Assembly: GCA_015661035.1 (NCBI GenBank)
Contig: JACVJA010000108.1
Location: 1 to 5,833, forward strand
DNA: 5,833 bases
DNA from: Candidatus Calidifonticultor daggyaiensis
GTDB taxonomy: Bacteria > Actinomycetota > Humimicrobiia > Humimicrobiales > Humimicrobiaceae
Reading direction: 5' to 3'
The notes below the pieces were generated by a model. The model was given only the letters and a program-made list of their open reading frames with translations, ran no database searches and was not told where the DNA came from. The position numbers were made by a program, and so were the translations under genes. Positions 1 through 5,833 of this stretch are shown here, piece after piece (the first letter of the stretch is position 1; the number at the start of each line of letters is the position of its first letter).

Positions 1-2605
1 TTACCATTTCCTTTGCAATTAATGAACAGTTTATACCCAAAGTTGTTAAATTTTTTGTGCATTGTAATAAAATTAGAGGTTTTTCATTAGCAACATTAAA
101 AAGAATTAAAAATAAATCCCTGTTTTTTAATTTATAGCCGTTAATTAGCTCATCTCCAATTATACCCATATTTTTAGTATCTATTTTTGTTTTAAAGTTC
201 GATTTTTTAAAATCAAAAAACCATATATCTATATTATTAATACTTTTCTTTATCGAATTATTAATTACTTCATTTACTAATGCCTTTATTTGCAATTGTA
301 AAAATTCTTCATTTAATTTTTTATAACTTTCTTTTAATGCTTTTATTTTTTCTAAAACATTTTCATATTCAGACTCTAGCTCAATAGTAATATTTTTAAA
401 TATTTTATAGATATTATCAAAATAATTAAAAGCATGCATTCCAGTAATTGCTTCAATCCTTCTAATATTTTGTCCAATACTTGTATCTGATAAAATTTTA
501 AATAACCCTATCTCTCCTGTTCTTTTTACATGAATTCCACCACATAATTCTCTTGAATAATCATCTATTTCTACAACTCTAACAAATTTCTTGTATTTTT
601 CATCAAATAATGCTATTGCTCCAATTTCTTTAGCATATTCTAAAGTTGTTTCAAAACATCTTACAATATCATTTTGTTGTATTTTTTCGTTAATAATCTT
701 TTCTATTTTTTTAATTTGTTCAATTGTTGGTGCAAAATTAGCGGTATAATCAAATCTAAATCTATCATTTGCAACATATGATCCTGCTTGATTTATATCT
801 TTACTTAATACTGTTTTTAAAGCCCAATGCAATATATGTGTTGCTGTGTGATTTTTACTAACATCCTTTCTGAATACAAAATCAACCTCTGCTGAAACTT
901 TATCATTAATATTAAAAGTGCCTTTAATAACCTTACCCTTATGTATTATTAACCCTTCAACTGGCATTAACGTATTTTCAACTAAAAATAAAGAATCTTG
1001 TGATTTTATTACCCCTTTATCACCAATAGCACCGCCTCTTTGAGCATAAAATGGTGTTTTATCAATAATAACCTCACCAATTTCTCCTTCAATTAGTTTA
1101 CTTGCTAATAAAGCATTTTCATCGCTTTCATATTTTAAAAGATTAAGAATTTTTGCCTCACTTTTATTTTCTGTATATCCTGAAAATTCAAAAGTTTTAT
1201 TTTTTATTATTGATTTATAGATATTTATTTTTTTATCTATTTTTTTATTAAATAAAGATTTATTTTTGGATTTTTGCGAGTGCAGTTTTATATATTCATT
1301 TAATTTGGTAAAATCTAAACTTATACCATTTTCTTTTAATATTTCAGTGGTTAATTCTATTGGAAAACCATAAGTCTCATAAAGCTTAAATACATCCTCA
1401 GAATTAATAATATTTTTATTTTCTTCTTTAAGTCTTGAAATAATTTCATTTAAAAGCTTAGTTCCTTGATTTAACGTTTGATAAAATTTTCTTTCCTCAT
1501 TGTCTAAGATTTCAAATATATTTGATTTTTTTTCTGCTAATTCTGGATAAACATTTTTATAATTTTCTATAACTATATTAGAAAGTTTGTTTAAAAAAAT
1601 ATTATCAATATTAATTAATTTTGCAAATCTAATTGCCCTTCTAATTATTCTTCTAAGAATATACCCCCTTGCTTCATTTGATGGAAAGACGCCGTCTGCA
1701 ATTAAAAAAGTCATTGCCCTTGAATGGTCTGCAATTATTTTAATACATTTATTAACCTCAATAATATTCTTAACACTATTAATATTTGTATTGCTCTTAT
1801 CATTGGAAAATAATACCAATTTCTTATTTGATAAATTTTCTATTTCATGTACTATTTCTTTAAATAGATAAGTATCAAATACTGAAGGGTTACCATTTAA
1901 TACAGCAGCTATTCGTTCTAACCCCATGCCAGTATCAATATTTTTATTTGGTAGTTCTTCAAAACTTTTCCCATTAAAATTATATTGTGTAAAAACAAGA
2001 TTCCAAATTTCTAAAAACCTGCCACAACCACAACTAGGAGAACAATTACTTTTTTTGCAGCCAAAATTTGGCCCAAAATCATAATAAATTTCTGTACATG
2101 GACCACATGGTCCAGTATCTCCAGCAGGGCCCCAGAAATTTTCACTTCTCCCAAATTTAAAAATTTTATCTTCAGGAATACCCCATTTTTTCCATAAATT
2201 TATTGCTTCTATGTCAGCTGGTATTTCATTATCCCCAGCAAAAACTCCAACAGAGATCTTGGGTATTGGTATATTTAAAACATTTAAAATAAAATCCATA
2301 GCATATTGTATAGCTTTTTCCTTAAAATAATCTGCAAAGGCAAAATTGCCCAACATTTCAAAAAAAGTCAAATGTTGGTCAGTATAACCTACTTTTTCAA
2401 TATCACTTGTCCTAAAACACTTTTGTACTGTAGCTATTCTAGATTTTGGAGGTTTTTCGATTCCTAAATAATAAGGTTTAAATTGCTGCATTCCAGCTGT
2501 TGTTAAAAGCACACTTGGGTCATTTTCTGGAATCAGACTAGATGAGGGTAAAATTAAATGGTCGTTTTTTTTAAAATATTCTAAAAATATTTTTCTGACA
2601 TCCAT
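1..2605 (-). CDS. alaS: Alanyl-tRNA synthetase, 3' end missing
   Basis: AlaRS charges tRNA(Ala) with alanine in the cytoplasm and hydrolyses Ser/Gly mischarged onto it. I translated the whole frame by hand: 868 codons, no stop or frameshift, running off the window at base 1. Seen in order: the class II catalytic core (residues 1 to about 235) with motif 2 CFRTSD (Arg65) and motif 3 GMGLERIA (Arg231); a Cys-rich insert (Cys167, 170, 183, 188, 192, 194); the helical tRNA-binding region with RGYILRRIIRRA; a Lys/Asn-rich linker near 440-480; the editing domain with both zinc/editing motifs, HTATH (His586, His590) and CGGIH (Cys688, His692); a coiled-coil-like stretch near 730-775; and most of the C-Ala domain. 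The family usually has about 875 residues, and the Gly-rich end (GGxGGG..AQ type) should follow just outside. The ATG is preceded by GAAGGG at 2615-2620, 9 nt away, and the N-terminus matches the family. The gene follows the 6S-like RNA and has no obvious separate strong promoter. Confidence 0.97.
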   Translation of the reverse strand, partial: MDVRKIFLEYFKKNDHLILPSSSLIPENDPSVLLTTAGMQQFKPYYLGIEKPPKSRIATVQKCFRTSDIEKVGYTDQHLTFFEMLGNFAFADYFKEKAIQYAMDFILNVLNIPIPKISVGVFAGDNEIPADIEAINLWKKWGIPEDKIFKFGRSENFWGPAGDTGPCGPCTEIYYDFGPNFGCKKSNCSPSCGCGRFLEIWNLVFTQYNFNGKSFEELPNKNIDTGMGLERIAAVLNGNPSVFDTYLFKEIVHEIENLSNKKLVLFSNDKSNTNINSVKNIIEVNKCIKIIADHSRAMTFLIADGVFPSNEARGYILRRIIRRAIRFAKLINIDNIFLNKLSNIVIENYKNVYPELAEKKSNIFEILDNEERKFYQTLNQGTKLLNEIISRLKEENKNIINSEDVFKLYETYGFPIELTTEILKENGISLDFTKLNEYIKLHSQKSKNKSLFNKKIDKKINIYKSIIKNKTFEFSGYTENKSEAKILNLLKYESDENALLASKLIEGEIGEVIIDKTPFYAQRGGAIGDKGVIKSQDSLFLVENTLMPVEGLIIHKGKVIKGTFNINDKVSAEVDFVFRKDVSKNHTATHILHWALKTVLSKDINQAGSYVANDRFRFDYTANFAPTIEQIKKIEKIINEKIQQNDIVRCFETTLEYAKEIGAIALFDEKYKKFVRVVEIDDYSRELCGGIHVKRTGEIGLFKILSDTSIGQNIRRIEAITGMHAFNYFDNIYKIFKNITIELESEYENVLEKIKALKESYKKLNEEFLQLQIKALVNEVINNSIKKSINNIDIWFFDFKKSNFKTKIDTKNMGIIGDELINGYKLKNRDLFLILFNVANEKPLILLQCTKNLTTLGINCSLIAKEMV

Positions 2606-2614
2606 TTAGGATTT

Positions 2615-2620
2615 CCCTTC
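2615..2620 (-). promoter_or_regulatory. Shine-Dalgarno of alaS
   Basis: On the minus strand GAAGGG lies 9 nt before the ATG at 2605. It fixes the alaS start, because the next upstream in-frame ATG (2626) is followed by a stop codon (2606-2608) before alaS begins. Confidence 0.6.
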
Positions 2621-2630
2621 AAACATTTTA

Positions 2631-2658
2631 TTTTCTTATAAATATTTTCTTATAAATA
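2631..2658. repeat. Perfect 14-bp tandem duplication in the alaS leader
   Basis: TTTTCTTATAAATA occurs twice, head to tail, at 2631-2644 and 2645-2658 (plus strand). It sits between the 3' end of the 6S-like RNA and the alaS Shine-Dalgarno. On the minus strand each copy reads TATTTATAAGAAAA and so carries a -10-like TATAAG; I see no convincing -35 box at the right distance. It may be a simple slippage duplication or part of the alaS promoter/leader. Confidence 0.7.
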
Positions 2659-2661
2659 AAA
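2652..2661 (-). terminator. U-rich tract after the 6S-like stem
   Basis: Immediately 3' of the closing stem (ending GAGUAUCA) the minus-strand RNA reads UUUUAUUUAU. A paired stem followed by U-rich RNA is what an intrinsic terminator or a processed 6S 3' end would show. The pairing partner of the stem base is about 180 nt away rather than in a local hairpin, and the tract is interrupted by an A, so termination may be partial and allow read-through into alaS. Confidence 0.35.
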
Positions 2662-2850
2662 TGATACTCCGTTTTTCCGTAATTAATAGAGGTTTTTTAT
2701 ATGCCCGACCCCAAAATATAGAGTGCTCTCCTGTTTGCTTTATAAGTCCCGTAAACTAACGGGCATTTATGCTGCAAACCAAGTTTGAGCATATAATGTA
2801 ATTTTGTTGGCACAAAAATTAACCATAATTACGAGAAAAACAGAGTATCA
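2662..2850 (-). ncRNA. ssrS: Probable 6S RNA
   Basis: 6S RNA mimics an open promoter, binds housekeeping RNA polymerase holoenzyme and is itself copied into short pRNAs. No protein frame explains this stretch. On the minus strand, 2809-2850 pairs with 2662-2705 over a long closing stem (TGATACTC with GAGTATCA at the ends; GGUU with AACC; UGUGCC with GGCAUA). A large bubble follows (2780-2808 opposite 2706-2732). The apical stem is GUUUGC/GCAAAC (2774-2779 with 2733-2738), AUAA/UUAU and CCCGU/ACGGG, closed by the loop at 2753-2758. The bubble's 3' strand can form a small AGAG...CUCU hairpin (2720-2729). Two pairs, 2842-2670 and 2813-2701, are G-U on the minus strand but would be C-A mismatches on the plus strand, so the minus strand is the likely RNA. 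Length (about 189 nt) and rod-bubble-rod shape match 6S. In B. subtilis the 6S gene bsrA lies just downstream of aspS, as here. The alternative is a miniature inverted-repeat element. Confidence 0.7.
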
Positions 2851-2884
2851 ATATTATATTATCATAAATTATTTCTTTATTCAA
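2851..2884 (-). promoter_or_regulatory. Putative sigma70-type promoter of the 6S-like RNA
   Basis: On the minus strand TTGAAT (2879-2884) and TAATAT (2856-2861) are separated by 17 bp, and transcription would begin at or within a few bases of 2850, where the closing stem starts. A perfect TATAAT also exists at 2853-2858 (20-bp spacing from the same -35; start near 2846). The agreement between promoter position and stem end supports an independent transcript. The region is very AT-rich, so chance matches are easy. Confidence 0.45.
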
Positions 2885-2894
2885 TTTTAAAAGA

Positions 2895-4727
2895 CTATTT
2901 GTTTTCCAGACCTTTATCTACTTTTATAGATAACTCTTTTAGTTGATATTCTAAAACTTCACTTGGAGAATCAGTCATCATACATGTTGCAGACTGCGTT
3001 TTTGGAAAAGCAATTACTTCTCTAATGCTTTCAGCCTGAGCAATTAACATTACCAGTCTATCCATTCCTATTGCAATTCCACCATGAGGAGGTGCTCCAT
3101 ATTCTAAAGCTCTTATAAAAAATCCAAAATTACTTTCTATTGTATTATCGTTAAAACCCAAAACTTTAAAAACTTTTTTCTGTAAATTGATATCGTTTAT
3201 ACGAATAGAACCACCGCCAATCTCATTGCCATTTAATACTATATCATAAGCAAGTGAGATTACTTTTTTAGGGTCAGTTTCAAGGAATTTTTCAGTTTCT
3301 GGCGTAGGCCGTGTAAATGGATGATGCATAGTAGTATATCGTTTCTCTTGTTCATCCCACTCAAACATCGGAAAATTTAAGATCCATGAAAATTTATATT
3401 TTTCATAATCTATAAGTTGAAGTTTATTTGCAAGAAATGCTCTAATTGCTCCTAAAGATTGACAAGCAACTAAGAAATCATCGGCAACAATTAAAAGCAA
3501 ATTACCTTTTTTTAAATTTAATTTCTTTATGAGTTGTAATTTTTCTTCATTGGTTATAAATTTAGAAATAGGAGAAACTAAATTAAAGTCATCTTCTACT
3601 CTAGCCCATATTAATCCACCGGCTTTATACTGTTTTGCAATTAAAATTAAATCATCTAAATCTTTTCTAGAAAATTTATTATAATCATCTACTACTAAAC
3701 ATTTAATAAAACCCTTTTTATTTATAACATTTATAAAAATATTAAAGCTTGTATTTTTAAATACTTCAGTTATATCTTCTATATTAAGACTATATCTTAG
3801 ATCAGGTTTATCAGAGCCATATTTTTCCATACTTTCTTTCCAAGAAAACCTTTCAAAAGTAAAAGATTGATTAAAACCTAAAGCCTCTATAAAAATAACT
3901 TTTAATAAGTTCTCAACCAGAGTAATAACGTCTTCTATTTCAACAAAAGACATCTCTAAATCAATTTGAGTAAATTCTGGCTGTCTATCTGCTCTTAAAT
4001 CCTCATCTCTAAAGCATCTTGCAATTTGATATATCCTATCAAATCCAGAAAACATTAAAATTTGTTTAAAAAGCTGTGGAGATTGTGGTAAGGCATAAAA
4101 TTTTCCTGGATTTAATCGAGACGGAACTAAGAAGTCTCTAGCACCTTCAGGTGTACTTTTTGCTAGAATTGGGGTCTCAACTTCAATAAAACCTTGTGAA
4201 TTTAAAAAATCCCGGGTTATAGTATTTATTTTGCTTCTTAATCTTAAGTTTCTCTGCATTTCATCAGACCTTAAGTCTATAAACCTGTATTTTAACTTAG
4301 TTAATTCATCAACTTTTTCCCTCTGGTCTACAAAAAAAGGAGGGGTTTTTGAACAACTTAATATCTTTAATTCATCCGCAAAAATTTCAATTTCTCCGGT
4401 GGTTAATTGTTCGTTAACTGTATCTTTAGATCTTGCACAAACTTTACCCTCAACTAATACTATAAATTCATTTCTTAGTTTTTTTGCCTTGCTGTATACT
4501 TGAGGGTTATAATTATGATCAAATACAACTTGGACTATTCCAGAAAAATCTCTTAAATCAATAAAAATAATCTTTCCATGGTCTCTTCTTTTATTTACCC
4601 AACCACAAATTTTAACTTTTTTTTCTAAAAAACCTTTACATAATTCGCCACAAAGATTTGTTCTTAAGGATGTCTTAAATTTATCAAAATATGCTTTTTG
4701 AAATAATAATTTATCAATTTCAGTCAT
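2895..4727 (-). CDS. aspS: Aspartyl-tRNA synthetase, bacterial type
   Basis: AspRS attaches aspartate to tRNA(Asp) in the cytoplasm as a class IIb homodimer. The 610 residues cover the full bacterial-type enzyme (usually about 580-600). They contain the N-terminal OB-fold anticodon-binding domain (about 22-125, [16 protein letters not shown]); class II motif 1 around 174-188 (FIEVETPIL); [14 protein letters not shown] (191-204); motif 2 [16 protein letters not shown] (239-254); the bacterial GAD insertion domain (about 310-430); and motif 3 GIAIGMDRL (550-558, Arg557). The C-terminal AFPKTQSA (573-580) is a family hallmark. The start has an AAGAGG Shine-Dalgarno, giving roughly 20 residues more at the N-terminus than E. 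coli AspRS. At the positions of E. coli Leu30 and Lys81, which favour tRNA(Asp) over tRNA(Asn), this protein has His50 and about Asp102, so it may be non-discriminating. It lies 18 bp after hisS (one operon) and directly before the 6S-like RNA. Confidence 0.98.
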   Translation of the reverse strand: MTEIDKLLFQKAYFDKFKTSLRTNLCGELCKGFLEKKVKICGWVNKRRDHGKIIFIDLRDFSGIVQVVFDHNYNPQVYSKAKKLRNEFIVLVEGKVCARSKDTVNEQLTTGEIEIFADELKILSCSKTPPFFVDQREKVDELTKLKYRFIDLRSDEMQRNLRLRSKINTITRDFLNSQGFIEVETPILAKSTPEGARDFLVPSRLNPGKFYALPQSPQLFKQILMFSGFDRIYQIARCFRDEDLRADRQPEFTQIDLEMSFVEIEDVITLVENLLKVIFIEALGFNQSFTFERFSWKESMEKYGSDKPDLRYSLNIEDITEVFKNTSFNIFINVINKKGFIKCLVVDDYNKFSRKDLDDLILIAKQYKAGGLIWARVEDDFNLVSPISKFITNEEKLQLIKKLNLKKGNLLLIVADDFLVACQSLGAIRAFLANKLQLIDYEKYKFSWILNFPMFEWDEQEKRYTTMHHPFTRPTPETEKFLETDPKKVISLAYDIVLNGNEIGGGSIRINDINLQKKVFKVLGFNDNTIESNFGFFIRALEYGAPPHGGIAIGMDRLVMLIAQAESIREVIAFPKTQSATCMMTDSPSEVLEYQLKELSIKVDKGLENK

Positions 4728-4733
4728 TAAAAA

Positions 4734-4739
4734 CCTCTT
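4734..4739 (-). promoter_or_regulatory. Shine-Dalgarno of aspS
   Basis: AAGAGG on the minus strand, 6 nt before the ATG at 4727 and inside the 18-bp hisS-aspS gap. It decides in favour of the long aspS start over any start nearer the conserved SLRT...CGEL segment. Confidence 0.75.
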
Positions 4740-4745
4740 ATTTTA

Positions 4746-5833
4746 TTAGATTAACATTTTATCCAAAATTTCTTTAATTTTAATTTTATCTAAACTCCAA
4801 TCAATTGAAAATTGACTAAAATTTTTTATATCTTTTATATTTATGACTTTATTATTAAATTCATTTTCTCCAACAAAAACAATATGTGAAAATACCCCTT
4901 TTTGAGCATTTTTAATATGGCTTTCAATTGATTTTTTACCGTAGGAAATATCAGCAATAATATTAAAGCTTCTTAATGTCAATAAAATTTCAAGGGAAAA
5001 GGGTTCAAATTTTTTATCCAATATTGCAATTAAAATCTTTTTATCATTTTTCTCAGATACATTTAAATCTAATCCTAATTGTTTTATTAATATTATCGTT
5101 CTATCTAATCCAATTGCAAAGCCAACTGCAGGTATCGGTGGACCTCCAAATTGTTCAATTAGATTATCATACCTTCCGCCGCCCCCTAATGCATTTTGAA
5201 CACTTGCTAAATCCTTTGAAATTATTTCAAATATTGTTCGCGTATAATAATCAAATCCCCTTACAAGCTCATGTTTAATTTCATACTTTAAATTAAATAA
5301 TCCCAAATAATTTCTGACTTCTAAAAAATGTGCTTTGCAGTTATTACATAAAAAGTCATAAATACTAGGAACACTTTTTATAATGTTTTTACAATTTTCA
5401 ATTTTACAATCAAAAATTCTTAATGGATTTTTCTCATATCTTTCTTTGCAGTCGTCACACAAATACTCAAAATCTTTTTTTAATTTATCTTTAAAAATTT
5501 TTACATACTCTTTTCTACAGACTTTGCACCCCACACTATTAATTAATAACTTAAGATTTGTAAAACCTATATTTTTAAAAATGGTGTTTAATAACAAAAT
5601 TATTTCTGCATCAATTAAAGGATTGTCTTGCCCTATTGCTTCTACTCCAATTTGCCAAAATTCCCTCATTCTGCCCTTTTGTGGTCTTTCATACCTAAAC
5701 ATATTTTCAATATAAAAAAGCTTTAAAGGATTATATAAATTATACAATTTATGTTCAATTACTGCCCTTACTATGGGTGCAGTACCTTCTGGTCTTAAAG
5801 TAATAGATCTGCCTTTTTTATCAAGAAATGTAT
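4746..5833 (-). CDS. hisS: Histidyl-tRNA synthetase, 5' end missing
   Basis: HisRS charges tRNA(His) as a class IIa homodimer. The frame is open from the window edge, giving 361 visible codons. The family has about 415-425, so roughly the first 55-60 residues, including the true start, lie beyond 5833. Seen in order: DKKGRSITLRPEGTAP next to the edge (about 5776-5822); motif 2 FRYERPQKGRMREFWQ (about 5649-5696); a segment with four cysteine pairs (about 5337-5528) and KNPLRIFDCK; the HisRS-specific signature LVRGFDYYTRTIFE (about 5226-5267); GGGGRYDNL and the motif 3 region PAVGFAIGLDR (about 5100-5186); and the C-terminal anticodon-binding alpha/beta domain (about 4749-5030). TTG at 5747 is an internal codon, not the start: conserved catalytic sequence continues upstream of it. 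It is the first gene of the hisS-aspS unit; any T-box or promoter would be outside the window. Confidence 0.97.
   Translation of the reverse strand, partial: TFLDKKGRSITLRPEGTAPIVRAVIEHKLYNLYNPLKLFYIENMFRYERPQKGRMREFWQIGVEAIGQDNPLIDAEIILLLNTIFKNIGFTNLKLLINSVGCKVCRKEYVKIFKDKLKKDFEYLCDDCKERYEKNPLRIFDCKIENCKNIIKSVPSIYDFLCNNCKAHFLEVRNYLGLFNLKYEIKHELVRGFDYYTRTIFEIISKDLASVQNALGGGGRYDNLIEQFGGPPIPAVGFAIGLDRTIILIKQLGLDLNVSEKNDKKILIAILDKKFEPFSLEILLTLRSFNIIADISYGKKSIESHIKNAQKGVFSHIVFVGENEFNNKVINIKDIKNFSQFSIDWSLDKIKIKEILDKMLI

Noticed and set aside
1587..1871. Plus-strand open frame of 94 codons with a hydrophobic translation
   Set aside because: It lies antisense within the conserved AlaRS coding sequence; hydrophobicity is what the reverse complement of Lys/Asn/Ile-rich AT-rich coding DNA gives. 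No ribosome site.
2662..2850. Miniature inverted-repeat transposable element (imperfect TIRs TGATACTC...GAGTATCA)
   Set aside because: No convincing target-site duplication flanks the repeat, the interior has a nested apical stem with G-U pairs favouring one strand, and promoter and location fit 6S RNA better. It cannot be fully excluded without checking copy number in the genome.
2606..2894. T-box leader controlling alaS
   Set aside because: No AGGGTGG..CCGCG-type T-box sequence or terminator/antiterminator pair appears upstream of alaS on the minus strand.
4231..4503. Plus-strand open frame of 90 codons
   Set aside because: Antisense shadow of the conserved AspRS gene with no recognisable protein features.
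4976..5715. Plus-strand open frames of 100 and 110 codons (4976-5278, 5383-5715)
   Set aside because: Both are antisense shadows of hisS; the minus-strand frame there carries all the HisRS signatures.
5745..5747. TTG as the start codon of hisS
   Set aside because: The same frame continues upstream to the window edge with conserved HisRS sequence (LRPEGTAP), so this is an internal leucine codon.

Overview
The window is strongly AT-rich bacterial DNA. Everything in it appears to be read from the minus strand. It holds three aminoacyl-tRNA synthetase genes and, between two of them, what looks like a 6S RNA gene. In transcription order (from high to low coordinates) these are: the 3' part of hisS (histidyl-tRNA synthetase, 5' end outside the window), the complete aspS (aspartyl-tRNA synthetase), a 297-bp gap holding a structured RNA, and alaS (alanyl-tRNA synthetase), cut off just before its stop codon at base 1.

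hisS and aspS are 18 bp apart and clearly one transcription unit; aspS has its own good Shine-Dalgarno. The aspS-alaS gap (2606-2894) is not empty. It contains an inverted repeat whose ends (2662 and 2850) pair over about 40 bases on each side. The minus-strand RNA would form a long closing stem, a large central bubble and an apical stem. A promoter-like sequence lies directly upstream and a U-rich stretch directly after. That is the architecture and size (about 190 nt) of 6S RNA, the regulator that binds RNA polymerase holoenzyme. In Bacillus subtilis a 6S RNA gene (bsrA) also lies immediately downstream of hisS-aspS, which independently supports the call.

The organism cannot be named from this window. 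Low G+C, the hisS-aspS pair and 6S RNA directly after aspS all fit a Firmicutes/Clostridia-like bacterium, but other low-GC lineages with the same gene pair are not excluded. All three synthetases look intact and functional, with class II motifs in place and no frameshifts. The AspRS carries residues that suggest, without proving, relaxed tRNA specificity (Asp-tRNA(Asn) formation). Functionally the window is a translation block (His, Asp, Ala charging) with a growth-phase regulator of transcription embedded in it.
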